A stretch of DNA of 64,000 bases from Pseudomonadota bacterium. GTDB lineage: Bacteria; Pseudomonadota; Alphaproteobacteria; Caulobacterales; Caulobacteraceae. Below are positions 56,448 to 64,000 of the stretch, piece after piece. Position numbers and translations under genes: made by a program. The notes below the pieces were generated by a model, which was not told where the DNA came from, made no database searches, and saw only the letters and a list, made by a program, of their open reading frames with translations. The stretch is from the NCBI GenBank assembly GCA_963205025.1, contig CAUJHO010000072.1, positions 1 to 64,000 of the forward strand, written 5' to 3'. The first letter of the stretch is position 1, and each line of letters opens with the position of its first letter.

Positions 56448-57836
56448 TTAACGGCCGAAGCGGTCCGAGATGACCTTGAACAGGGCCCGCAATCCCTGGG
56501 CGGCACCGCCCATCGGCCAGCCCGGCCGCGCCCGGTTGTTCCAGGCAAAGACATCCAGATGCACCCACGACCCCGTCTCGGGCGCAAACCGCTGCAGGAA
56601 CAGGGCCGCCGTCACCGATCCGGCCAAAGACCATTCTGCCGCATCGTTGCGGACATCGGCGATCTCGGCACTGACGGCCTCGCGATAGCCGGCCCACAGC
56701 GGCATGCGCCAGGCCGGATCATGACGGTCGGCGCAGGCCGCCCGGATCGCTTCGGCCAGGTCTTCGTCATCGGTGTAATAGGGCGGCAGGTCTGGCCCCA
56801 GGGCAACGCGCGCCGCCCCCGTCAGGGTGGCGAAATCCACCGTCAGGTCCGGTGTGTGTTCCGCCGCCCGGGCCAGGGCATCGGACAGGACCACCCGTCC
56901 CTCCGCGTCGGTGTTGCCGACCTCGATGGTCAGGCCCTTGCGCGTCTTCAGGATATCCCCGGGCCGGAACGCATTGCCCGAAATCGCATTCTCGACAGCG
57001 GCAACCAGCACCACCAGCCGCACCTTCAGTCCCGCCTGCATGATCAGTCGGCCCAGGCCCAGCACATGGGCGGCCCCGCCCATATCCTTTTTCATGTGGC
57101 GCATCCCGGCCGCGCCCTTGATGTCCAGCCCCCCGGAATCGAACACGACCCCCTTGCCGACCAGGGCGACCAGCGGAAGCTCGGTCTTGTCCAGGTTCCA
57201 GCCGATCTCGATCAGGCGCGGTGCCCGGCCCGGCTCGGCGGCTCGACCGACCGCGTGGATGGCCGGATAGTTCTCCTCGATCAGGGCGTCCCCGGTCGTC
57301 ACGGTCAGGGCGGCACCGCTGGATTCGGCGATCTCGCGAGCGATGGTTTCGAGTTGCAGGGGTCCCATGTCCTGGGCCGGGGTATCGACCATTTCACGCA
57401 CCAGCAGGCAAGCCGCCGCCACCCCCCGCACGGCCTCGATCCCGTCGCCGTTCCCGACCACCAGTCGCGCGCGGCCACGCTCGGGGCGGGCCTTGTAGCG
57501 GTCGAACAGATAGGCGCCCTCGACCCAGCCGTGGGCGAACAGGCCGGTATCGAGGCCGTCCGGCACCTCGGCCAGCTGATAATCCCCGGCCGGCAGACGC
57601 GCTGCCAGCCAGCGGGCGTTCAGCGGGTCTGCCGGGGTCTTGCCGACGCCGGCAAAAACGCGACAAACCTTACCGTCGGGGTCTGTTTCAAACAGGATCC
57701 GCCCGCTCTGGCCCTTGAAATCCTGGCCCGGTGCCAACCGCTTCAAGGCCGGATCGGTCAGGTCGTCGAACCCGACTTCGGACACCAGCGTCAGGGGTGT
57801 GGACACCTCGGCGCTTGCAATCAGGACATCGGGCAT
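56448..57836 (-). CDS. Leucyl aminopeptidase family (M17) protein
   Basis: A 462-residue cytosolic aminopeptidase with VALVGKGVVFDSGGLDIKGA and VGNTDAEGRVVLSDAL, the M17 metal and active-site signatures, and DMGGAAHVLGL. These hexamers remove N-terminal residues and may bind DNA. MPDVLIASAEVSTPL gives the start at 57836; the frame extends upstream opposite the TPR gene without coding sense. Next to the NlpC/P60 peptidase it suggests peptide recycling from the cell wall. Confidence 0.92.
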   Translation of the reverse strand: MPDVLIASAEVSTPLTLVSEVGFDDLTDPALKRLAPGQDFKGQSGRILFETDPDGKVCRVFAGVGKTPADPLNARWLAARLPAGDYQLAEVPDGLDTGLFAHGWVEGAYLFDRYKARPERGRARLVVGNGDGIEAVRGVAAACLLVREMVDTPAQDMGPLQLETIAREIAESSGAALTVTTGDALIEENYPAIHAVGRAAEPGRAPRLIEIGWNLDKTELPLVALVGKGVVFDSGGLDIKGAAGMRHMKKDMGGAAHVLGLGRLIMQAGLKVRLVVLVAAVENAISGNAFRPGDILKTRKGLTIEVGNTDAEGRVVLSDALARAAEHTPDLTVDFATLTGAARVALGPDLPPYYTDDEDLAEAIRAACADRHDPAWRMPLWAGYREAVSAEIADVRNDAAEWSLAGSVTAALFLQRFAPETGSWVHLDVFAWNNRARPGWPMGGAAQGLRALFKVISDRFGR

Positions 57837-57920
57837 GGTCGGCCTTTCGCGGGTTAACACTTCCTTGATCGACGCAGACGGAGACTCGACAAGAGCCACA
57901 CCGATCAGGGACGCCTTGTC

Positions 57921-58775
57921 ATGTCGCCCAAGACCTTCGCCTTCGCAACCGTCACCGTGCTGACCCTCGCCGCCGCCTTTCCGGCCCAGGCGCAGATCTG
58001 GCCGTTCGGACGCGACCGCCAGGCCCCCCCGGCCGAGGAACCCGCCGCCACACCGCCGCCGGCACCGGTCGTTCCAGAGCGCCGCGTCGCCAGCGCCGAG
58101 GATCGCGCCCGCGCGGCGCGCCTGGATCCCCTGTCGCGCGCCGTCTTCTGGGCTGCCGAGGTCTCGATCGCGCCGGAGGACGTCGAAGCCTATCTCTTCC
58201 TGTCCCAGGCTCAGCGCGAGCTGCGCCGCTATGCCGAAGCCGCCGACAGTGCCCAGCAGGCCCTGCTGATCGCGCCCGGCGACCGTCGCGCCCTGATGCA
58301 GGTCGCCCGTGCCAAGATTGCCGAAGGCCAGGCCTTCTACGCCATTGCGCCGCTCGAGCAGGCCCGGGCCATGCAGCCGCAGGACTGGGAGGCCATCTCC
58401 CTTTTGGGTGTCGCCCTGGATCAGGTCGGCCGCCGCGATGAGGCCCACCAGGCCTGGCAGGAGGCCCTGGTGCTGTCGCCGGACAACCCGAGCATCCTGA
58501 CCAATATCGCCCTGTCGATGGCCGCCGGCGGTCAGACGGCTGACGCCGAGGCCCTGTTGCGGCGTGCTGTCGCCCTGCCCGGCTCGACGACCCAGATGCG
58601 CCTGAACCTGGCCCTGATGATCGGCCTGCAGGGCCGCACCGCCGAGGCCGAACAGATCCTGCGGCGCGAACTGCCGCCCGAGATGGTCGAACAGAACCTG
58701 TCCTGGCTGCGTCAGACCTCTACCAGCGCCCCGCCGACCAGCGGCCGCACCTGGGAGGCCCTGAGAGGCAGCTAG
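57921..58775 (+). CDS. Exported TPR protein
   Basis: The 284-residue product has a signal peptide (FATVTVLTLAAAFPAQAQ) and a Pro-rich linker. Four or so TPR-like units follow (about residues 85-250): YAEAADSAQQALLIAPGDRR, AISLLGVALDQVGRRDEAHQ and NPSILTNIALSMAAGGQTAD. It resembles TadD-type pilus-assembly or generic TPR scaffold proteins, but no tad genes are nearby. Role unassigned. AGGGA precedes the ATG. Confidence 0.85.
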   Translation: MSPKTFAFATVTVLTLAAAFPAQAQIWPFGRDRQAPPAEEPAATPPPAPVVPERRVASAEDRARAARLDPLSRAVFWAAEVSIAPEDVEAYLFLSQAQRELRRYAEAADSAQQALLIAPGDRRALMQVARAKIAEGQAFYAIAPLEQARAMQPQDWEAISLLGVALDQVGRRDEAHQAWQEALVLSPDNPSILTNIALSMAAGGQTADAEALLRRAVALPGSTTQMRLNLALMIGLQGRTAEAEQILRRELPPEMVEQNLSWLRQTSTSAPPTSGRTWEALRGS

Positions 58776-58854
58776 AAAGCCCGGACGGTAGCGGCCTTGC
58801 CCGGTCGAACACCGCCTCCGTCACGCGATTTTCCGCCTCCCGCCACCGGCCCGA

Positions 58855-58882
58855 TTGACCGCCCGGCGCAACGCCCTATGTT
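58855..58882 (+). promoter_or_regulatory. Putative tRNA-Leu promoter
   Basis: TTGACC at 58855-58860 followed 14 bases later by CCTATGTT (58875-58882) resembles the alphaproteobacterial housekeeping promoter (TTGAC then a CTAT-type -10). It ends 16 bases before the tRNA. The -10 word is flanked by GGCGCAAC and GTTGCGCC, a perfect inverted repeat. Confidence 0.45.
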
Positions 58883-58898
58883 GCGCCGCCTTGCCCCG

Positions 58899-58984
58899 GC
58901 CCCGGTGGCGAAATGGTAGACGCGGCAGACTCAAAATCTGCTGGCCGAAAGGTCGTGTTGGTTCGAGTCCGACCCGGGGCACCA
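58899..58984 (+). tRNA. tRNA-Leu (anticodon CAA)
   Basis: The 86-base sequence folds as a tRNA with acceptor stem GCCCCGG/CCGGGGC and discriminator A followed by encoded CCA. The anticodon stem GCAGA/TCTGC surrounds loop CTCAAAA, giving anticodon CAA, and the T-loop is TTCGAGT. A long variable arm marks it as a class II tRNA, consistent with leucine. It reads UUG codons. The preceding TTGACC/CCTATGTT pair is a plausible promoter. Confidence 0.95.
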
Positions 58985-59044
58985 AGGCAAGCACGGACTG
59001 GCCGAGGAGCCTGTCGGCACAACGGCCCAGCGGTCCGTCCAGCC

Positions 59045-59812
59045 CTAGTTCTCCATTGTGAAGCGGACCGTGAAGCGCGCCACGCCTCCGATCACCAGCT
59101 CCTCGCCGGGGGCCGGTTCAAGGACGGCCCGGGTTGCGGCGCTGATGGCCGCCTCGGCAAAGCCCTGGCCCGGCGGCGATTCACGCTCGGCCCGGCACTC
59201 CTGCAGCCAGCCGTCGGCAACCACGATGCAGCTCAGGGTCACCAGGCCGTCGCGGGTACCGGAATCGGCCTCTTGCGGCCACATCGCGTCCGGTATTCGC
59301 CGCCACTGGATCGGCCCGGCAGACGGCAGGTCGTCGCGCGCGTCCACCTCAGGGCGATCACACGCTCGCAGGGCACTGCGGACCGGCTCGGCATCGGTCG
59401 GAAGCGCCAGGGCGACCGGATCCGAAGCGGCGGTCGTGATTGCCAATTGGCCGCCGCCCGCCAGCCAGCGCGCCGCCCGCGCCGGCTCCTGGGCGAAGAG
59501 AATCCGGCCCGACTCGGCCCCGTGAGGCAGGCTCAGCAGCATGACGCGGCTCTGATCCTCGAACTGGAGATAGGGGATGCCATTGGACGACACCTGCGAG
59601 GGGAGCCGCACGATCAGTTGAAAGTCACCGGCCTGACAGCGGGCGGCGACGGCATAGCCTCCCGGCCAGGCGGCCACCGCCATCACCGCATTCTGGGCCT
59701 CATCGCGCTGGATCTCCCAGGACTGGGCCGCAGCCGGGCTCGCCGCAAGCAGCGCCGCCGTCGCCAGTCCGACAGCCATCGCCAATTTCCTCAACAGGAC
59801 CTCCATCGACAT
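59045..59812 (-). CDS. Exported TonB C-terminal-like domain protein A
   Basis: The 255-residue protein has a signal peptide (LAMAVGLATAALLAASPAAA). It ends with a domain like the TonB C-terminus (GLVTLSCIVVADGWLQECRA and GVARFTVRFTMEN). It lacks the TonB anchor and Pro-rich arm, so it is not an energy transducer of the usual kind. The neighbour at 61131-61916 is a paralogue with the same layout (compare SWEIQRDEAQN with DWDIDRDPDHR). Function unknown. It lies in a minus-strand row of four small exported proteins. Confidence 0.75.
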   Translation of the reverse strand: MSMEVLLRKLAMAVGLATAALLAASPAAAQSWEIQRDEAQNAVMAVAAWPGGYAVAARCQAGDFQLIVRLPSQVSSNGIPYLQFEDQSRVMLLSLPHGAESGRILFAQEPARAARWLAGGGQLAITTAASDPVALALPTDAEPVRSALRACDRPEVDARDDLPSAGPIQWRRIPDAMWPQEADSGTRDGLVTLSCIVVADGWLQECRAERESPPGQGFAEAAISAATRAVLEPAPGEELVIGGVARFTVRFTMEN

Positions 59813-59839
59813 GATCTCAGGCCGGGGGCCGGCCCTGCC

Positions 59840-60331
59840 TCATTCCTCTTCGTTCATCGTCTGATAGTAGGCGACGATGGATATCTGCAGATCATTGGAC
59901 GGCGTCCGGTCACTCGGGACCCGATTGCTGCAGGCGATGTCGTGAAGGTCCGAAAACAATGTTGATTCCTCGATCGGCTCCCACGGCTCCTGGTCGGACA
60001 TTCGGATCGGCCGCACGCTCGCGGTGAAGCCGTGCATGGTGAAGCCGACATCGCGGGTCCGCCGCCCGGCACAGTCGATCTCGATCCGGTATTCCGCCCG
60101 CTGATAGAGGTCATAGCCTGAGCCGTATTCCCTCAGTATGGGGCTCGGCGTCCGATAGATCTGGTGGACGGTGATGGTCGGGTTGGCGCCGCCCCATCGG
60201 ATCGAATCCCGATCGGCCAGCCAGGCCGAATGCTCCGTCAGCCCGACCAGATAATAGCTACCGGCCTGAGCCGCGCTGACCGAAGGCCAGACCAGCGCGC
60301 CGAGAAGCACCGCAAGAAGCAGACGAACCAT
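59840..60331 (-). CDS. Small exported protein, unknown function
   Basis: The 163-residue product has an N-terminal signal (MVRLLLAVLLGALVWPSVSA). A mature domain of about 140 residues follows, with GSYYLVGLTEHSAWLADRDS and two cysteines; no known family. GAGGGAACG before ATG 60331 supports the start. It lies 27 bases upstream of the TonB-like protein gene on the same strand, so both may be cotranscribed. Confidence 0.7.
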   Translation of the reverse strand: MVRLLLAVLLGALVWPSVSAAQAGSYYLVGLTEHSAWLADRDSIRWGGANPTITVHQIYRTPSPILREYGSGYDLYQRAEYRIEIDCAGRRTRDVGFTMHGFTASVRPIRMSDQEPWEPIEESTLFSDLHDIACSNRVPSDRTPSNDLQISIVAYYQTMNEEE

Positions 60332-60395
60332 CGTTCCCTCCAACACCCGCCACCCATCTATCCGCGCAGCCTTGTCATCGGCAACCCAGATTTGA

Positions 60396-61028
60396 TCAGC
60401 GGAACGATGCATCCTGCGTCCACGGCACCGGCGTGTCGCCACACCGGACCAGGCGGAACAGGGCTCGGGGAGCCGTCTCACGGACGGTGCGATCGTCGAA
60501 ATAGGGGGACAGCTCCAGATGCGCGGCCAGCTCGGGGATCAGGATCAGCGGCGGGGCCTGGGCGCTGTCCCCCTCGCCCTGGGGCGGCTCGTAACCGATC
60601 ACCCCGTCCAAGCCCATCGGATAGAAGGAGACACCCGCGTCCCAGACGGCCTCGGGGCCGTCCATCGGATTGGCTGTGTCGTCGGGGCCGCGTTGCGGCA
60701 GGGCAAAGGCGCCGCCCGAACCGTTGGAGATGGAAAAGCCGTACCAGTAGGTCCGATCACTCTGGGTGGAATGGACCCAGAGCAGATGGGTGCGGGCCGA
60801 TTCATAACCCGCCGGCGTGCGGCGGAAGCCGGCGGTGTAACCGGGATCGACATCCAGCACATAGTGGCCGTCTTCGGCGGCACAGTCGGTGTTCCAGTCG
60901 AGATGGTCGGCGTCCGGTCGCGTTGTGGTCGGGACCGGGTTGCGGGCCGGGTCTGCGGCCTGCGAGGTCGACGGGGCGACCGTGCATCCCGCCAGAAGCG
61001 CCAGCGTCAATCCTATGGCCCGCATCAT
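60396..61028 (-). CDS. Putative lipoprotein, unknown function
   Basis: A 210-residue protein beginning MMRAIGLTLALLAGCTVAPS, with lipobox LAGC for lipid anchoring. The mature part contains RTHLLWVHSTQSDRTYWYGF and few cysteines, without a recognised domain. It sits between two TonB-like paralogue genes on the same strand. GGGAGGGGCG before the tandem ATGs supports translation here. Role unknown. Confidence 0.7.
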   Translation of the reverse strand: MMRAIGLTLALLAGCTVAPSTSQAADPARNPVPTTTRPDADHLDWNTDCAAEDGHYVLDVDPGYTAGFRRTPAGYESARTHLLWVHSTQSDRTYWYGFSISNGSGGAFALPQRGPDDTANPMDGPEAVWDAGVSFYPMGLDGVIGYEPPQGEGDSAQAPPLILIPELAAHLELSPYFDDRTVRETAPRALFRLVRCGDTPVPWTQDASFR

Positions 61029-61130
61029 CGCCCCTCCCTGAGATCCAGGGCACCCTAGGCGATATCGACGGGCCCGCCCACGGGGTGGAGCCCGCGCGTC
61101 AGATAGCGTCAGCCGTCGACCGTCCCGGCT

Positions 61131-61916
61131 CTAGTTGCGTCGGGTGTAGTTGATGCGAAAGGTGATGACCTGCGGCGCGATCTCAGAGCCGTCTGATGTC
61201 TCCACCCGGGCGTCGCGCGTGGCCCGAAGGGCTTCACGCCCAAGGTCAAACCCCGTCGGGTGCTCCATCTCGACCTGACAGTCCCGGATCCGCCCATCGG
61301 TCTGGGCAACACAGCTCATGACCACGATGCCGCGCAGCAGACGCCCGCTGAGCGCCCGGTCGGGGGCGGCCATTTGCGGCGCAAAGCGCCAGCGCAGGGG
61401 CTGAGGACTGGGGGTGATAACCCAGTCCCGCCCGGCATCGCGCGGATCGTCCGCCGGCAGGCCACAGGCTTCCAGGGTCGCGTTGATCGCCTCCGGAGAC
61501 GGCGGAAGGTCAATGGCGATGAGCGGGGCGTCCGATCCGTTGGCGGCGTCATAGATCTGCATGCGTCCGCCGTCACGGAGCTGGCGGGCAAGTCGGGCCG
61601 GCATGAGGCTGAAGGCAAGGGTCGGCGCCTCGCCCCTCAACCAGGACTGGGTATGGCGTCCCTGGCCCATGTCGATCGACAGGGGGCGCATGAAATCCCC
61701 GTCGTCAGGGGCCTGTGGCAATCCCACCAGCAGCACCGCGAACGAACGGTCAATACAGCGTGTCGCGACCCCCGACCCGTCCGAGAAGAAGACGCTGGCG
61801 GTGATCCGACGGTGATCGGGATCACGGTCGATGTCCCAGTCCTCGACGTCCTGGGCCGCCGCAGTCGATGCAGCGGCCAGGCCTGCGGCCAGCAGGGTGA
61901 TCCAATTCAGGCGCAT
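61131..61916 (-). CDS. Exported TonB C-terminal-like domain protein B
   Basis: The 261-residue protein has a signal peptide (LNWITLLAAGLAAASTAAAQ) and a TonB_C-like end (GIVVMSCVAQTDGRIRDCQV and VITFRINYTRRN). It is a clear paralogue of the 59045-59812 protein: same length, same N-terminal DWDIDRD/SWEIQRD start and shared C-terminal pattern. AAGGAGG upstream of ATG 61916 is a strong site. The cysteine pairs (SCVAQTDGRIRDC) suggest a disulfide. Role unknown. Confidence 0.75.
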   Translation of the reverse strand: MRLNWITLLAAGLAAASTAAAQDVEDWDIDRDPDHRRITASVFFSDGSGVATRCIDRSFAVLLVGLPQAPDDGDFMRPLSIDMGQGRHTQSWLRGEAPTLAFSLMPARLARQLRDGGRMQIYDAANGSDAPLIAIDLPPSPEAINATLEACGLPADDPRDAGRDWVITPSPQPLRWRFAPQMAAPDRALSGRLLRGIVVMSCVAQTDGRIRDCQVEMEHPTGFDLGREALRATRDARVETSDGSEIAPQVITFRINYTRRN

Positions 61917-61985
61917 CGAGACCCTCCTTGCGCGCGACGGGCGTGTGTCGTTTTAACACAACCCTGGAGAGCCTTGGAACCGAAG

Positions 61986-63290
61986 TCAGTTGTCGCGATA
62001 GATGCGACCGTCCCGCATGACGAAGCCGACATTCTGAAGGACCGTGACATCGGCCAGTGGATCGCCCGACACCGCGATAAGGTCCGCCCCCATGCCGGGC
62101 CGCAAGGCCCCGACCTCGTCCTCGATCTGAAGGTGCTCGGCCGCACCGATGGTGGCGGCCTGGATCGCCTCCAGGGGGGTCATGCCGCACCGCACCAGCA
62201 AGGCGAACTCCTGGGCGTTGTCGCCATGGGCCGAGACGCCGCTGTCGGTACCGAACGCGATCCGCACCCCGGCCGCATGGGCCCGCCGACACATGTCCAG
62301 CATCAGGGGGCCGGCCTCGAGCGCCTTGGCCGTCTGGGCCGGGGACAAAAAGTTGTTCGGGCTTGAGGCGATGCGGGCCACGAAATCGCCGGCCAGGAGG
62401 GTCGGGACCAGCCAGGCCCCCGACTGTCGCATCAGGCGGATGCCTTCGTCGTCCAGGAAGGTGCCGTGCTCGATGGAATCGCCACCGGCACGCAGGAAGG
62501 CATTGATGCCGTCGGCCCCATGGGCGTGGGCGGTGACGCGGCGTCCCATGCTGTGCGCCGCCGCGACGATGGCTTGAAGCTCTTCGTCCGAAAACTGCTG
62601 GCCCAGACCCGCAGCCGTATTGGACAGGACGCCGCCCGTCGCCGTGATCTTGATCACATCTGCACCCAGCCGGATCTGTTCGCGTACGGCCCGGCGGCAA
62701 TCGTCAGCCCCCGAACACACCGCCTCGGAGCGAAGGATTTCAAGCACTTCGGGGCGATAGCCGTGGCTGTCGCCGTGGCCGCCGTGGACGCTGATCCCGG
62801 CCCCCGAGGCGAGAATCCGCGGACCCGGCACACGCCCGCGCGCCACCGCGTCTCTCAGGGCAAAGATCGCTTCGGAATTCGCGCCGAGATTGGCCACGGT
62901 AGTGAAACCGGCCTCGAGGGTCACCCGGGCGTAATAGGCCCCCTCCAGCGCCTGGGCCGACCGGGTCATCGTGACCGCATCGATGCGGTTGGTCGGCCCC
63001 TGCTGTCCGAGCAGGTGAACATGGCTGTCGATCAGGCCCGGCAGCACAAAACTGTCGCGCAGATCCACGACCCGCCCCTGGCCCTCGCCGGTATAGCCGT
63101 CGTCGATCCGCAGCACGCGGCCATTCTGGATCACCACCGTCTGTTCGGTCTGGACCTGGCCCATCGCGGGGTCCGCCAGGAGCCGTCCGGCCTGGACGAA
63201 GGTCAGGGCGTCCGCCGCCGGCTCGACTTGAGCGGCCGCCGGGGCCAATCCAAAAAGCGCGACGAGGGCCGCAATGATCCAGGCTTTCAT
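61986..63290 (-). CDS. Exported amidohydrolase family protein
   Basis: The 434-residue protein has a signal peptide (AWIIAALVALFGLAPAAAQ) and a metal-dependent hydrolase core. The core has LIDSHVHLLGQQ, the carbamylated-Lys region DVIKITATGGVLS, HAHGADGIN, SIEHGTFLDDEG and AFGTDSGVSAHG. It is close to the imidazolonepropionase/Xaa-Pro dipeptidase-like subgroup that hydrolyses N-acyl or dipeptide bonds. GGGGGAGAA before ATG 63290 fixes the start. It is divergent from the YkuD_2 protein gene. Confidence 0.9.
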   Translation of the reverse strand: MKAWIIAALVALFGLAPAAAQVEPAADALTFVQAGRLLADPAMGQVQTEQTVVIQNGRVLRIDDGYTGEGQGRVVDLRDSFVLPGLIDSHVHLLGQQGPTNRIDAVTMTRSAQALEGAYYARVTLEAGFTTVANLGANSEAIFALRDAVARGRVPGPRILASGAGISVHGGHGDSHGYRPEVLEILRSEAVCSGADDCRRAVREQIRLGADVIKITATGGVLSNTAAGLGQQFSDEELQAIVAAAHSMGRRVTAHAHGADGINAFLRAGGDSIEHGTFLDDEGIRLMRQSGAWLVPTLLAGDFVARIASSPNNFLSPAQTAKALEAGPLMLDMCRRAHAAGVRIAFGTDSGVSAHGDNAQEFALLVRCGMTPLEAIQAATIGAAEHLQIEDEVGALRPGMGADLIAVSGDPLADVTVLQNVGFVMRDGRIYRDN

Positions 63291-63411
63291 GAGTTCTCCC
63301 CCAAGGTGCGATCATCCTAGCGCGCTGACTCGTCGCACGGGAAGGGGCTTGAACCTGGCACCGCCTTTGCATTTAACTTGGGGTCAAGTTTGCGTTGACG
63401 GGGGTCCTACC

Positions 63412-64000
63412 ATGTCGATTTCCAGGCGCGGCCTTCTGGTCGCGGGTGCCGGCGTTGCCGTGGCCGGCTGTGCCTCTACGCCCCAGATCGTCGAGGCACC
63501 GGTGGCGGAACAGCCGACCTGGGTTGCCGCCACACCGCCGCCGGTACGCCAGGTCGCGCCGCCGCTCGACCCGCGTGGTCTCGTGCCCCGGGATCTGCGC
63601 GAACAGGCGTTGGCCGCCCTGGATCGCCATGCCTGGTCGATTCCCAACCGCGACCGCATCTATATCGTCAACTTCACCCAGCATTCGGCTGAGCCGCGCC
63701 TCTATGAGCTGGATGTGATCTCCGGCGCGGCCCGGGTGTTCCACACCGCCCATGGCGTCGGGTCAGATCCCTTCCATTCCGGCTACGCCCACGGCTTTTC
63801 CAACATCATAGATTCCAACGCCTCGTCTCTGGGCGTCTATCGGACCGCTGGGATGGGCTGGGGCGTTCGCCACGGCCAGAATGTGCTGCTCGATGGCCTG
63901 GACCCGACCAATGACGCCGCCCGCGAGCGCGCCATCATCGTCCATGCAGCCGACTATTGTGAACCGGAATGGCTGGCCCGCGAGGGCAAGTTGGGTCGCA
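63412..64000 (+). CDS. Murein L,D-transpeptidase catalytic-domain (YkuD_2) protein, 5' part
   Basis: The frame is open to the window end, giving 196 residues of a truncated protein. The start is MSISRRGLLVAGAGVAVAGC, a Tat motif (SRRGLL) joined to a lipobox-like VAGC. Then come a Pro-rich linker and a YkuD_2-like region with YIVNFTQHSAEPRLYELDV and VGSDPFHSGYAHGFSN, ending in IIVHAADYCEPEWLAREGK. Related proteins are Brucella/Caulobacter YkuD_2 family members of unclear activity. The C-terminus, with the expected catalytic Cys, is outside the window. Confidence 0.8.
   Translation, partial: MSISRRGLLVAGAGVAVAGCASTPQIVEAPVAEQPTWVAATPPPVRQVAPPLDPRGLVPRDLREQALAALDRHAWSIPNRDRIYIVNFTQHSAEPRLYELDVISGAARVFHTAHGVGSDPFHSGYAHGFSNIIDSNASSLGVYRTAGMGWGVRHGQNVLLDGLDPTNDAARERAIIVHAADYCEPEWLAREGKLGR

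Overview
The window is high-GC, densely packed bacterial chromosome. It looks alphaproteobacterial, most likely Caulobacteraceae and Brevundimonas-like. This is inferred from the combined gene set: a Fur without C-terminal zinc cysteines, an nfuA-tsaB-rimI-fur cluster, a CycM-like anchored cytochrome c, a class I PHA synthase, a cysteine-free L31, and many GTG/TTG starts with short overlaps. No rRNA, integrase, intact insertion sequence or CRISPR array was seen. One tRNA-Leu(CAA) is present.

Layout. 1-2.4 kb: 3' end of mnmA, a hemerythrin protein coupled to a small internally duplicated protein, and an MgtC-like membrane protein. 2.4-8.1 kb (minus): POT peptide transporter, the nfuA-tsaB-rimI-fur cluster, and an MHS-type transporter. 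8.2-18.4 kb: small lipoprotein, GST, 3D-domain protein, ferredoxin-NADP reductase with an overlapping chorismate mutase, MFS exporter, exported M20 amidohydrolase with a convergent LysR regulator, PHA synthase, and CDF metal transporter. 18.4-20.3 kb: an AT-richer accessory island with a C-terminal DinD-like remnant and a translationally coupled DUF5343 + Swt1-type HEPN pair, the best candidate for an uncharacterised system. 20.3-31 kb: lepA, an RND efflux pair, a TPP enzyme, a DUF1508 mini-protein and two acyl-CoA dehydrogenases.

31-39.4 kb is a sugar-nucleotide and cofactor block: phosphomannomutase/phosphoglucomutase, glmM, glmS, galU and coaBC. A foreign-looking membrane-anchored Nudix protein sits between the two phosphohexomutases. 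39.4-49.8 kb: a 600-bp gene-poor gap, a lipoprotein, fatty acid desaturase, htpX, an L,D-transpeptidase, rpmE, an ABC exporter, suhB, efp and a MASE1-type histidine kinase. 49.8-54.3 kb: thiE-like, a secreted protein, bfd and bfr with shared Fur-like half-sites, an SDR whose GTG start lies in a perfect hairpin, a Cys-cluster protein, apaG and kdsB. 54.4-64 kb: cytochrome c, a decayed TPR/sulfotransferase pseudogene, an NlpC/P60 peptidase, M17 aminopeptidase, TPR protein, tRNA-Leu, four small exported proteins including two TonB_C-like paralogues, an exported amidohydrolase, and the 5' end of a Tat/lipoprotein YkuD_2 protein.

Functional themes are envelope and LPS precursor supply (glmS, glmM, galU, kdsB, phosphomannomutase, L,D-transpeptidases, NlpC/P60), iron handling (fur, bfd, bfr, nfuA), translation and tRNA modification (mnmA, tsaB, rimI, lepA, efp, rpmE), and membrane efflux. 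Accessory DNA is confined to about 18.4-20.3 kb, 32.5-34.0 kb, 39.4-40.5 kb and the 55-kb pseudogene.
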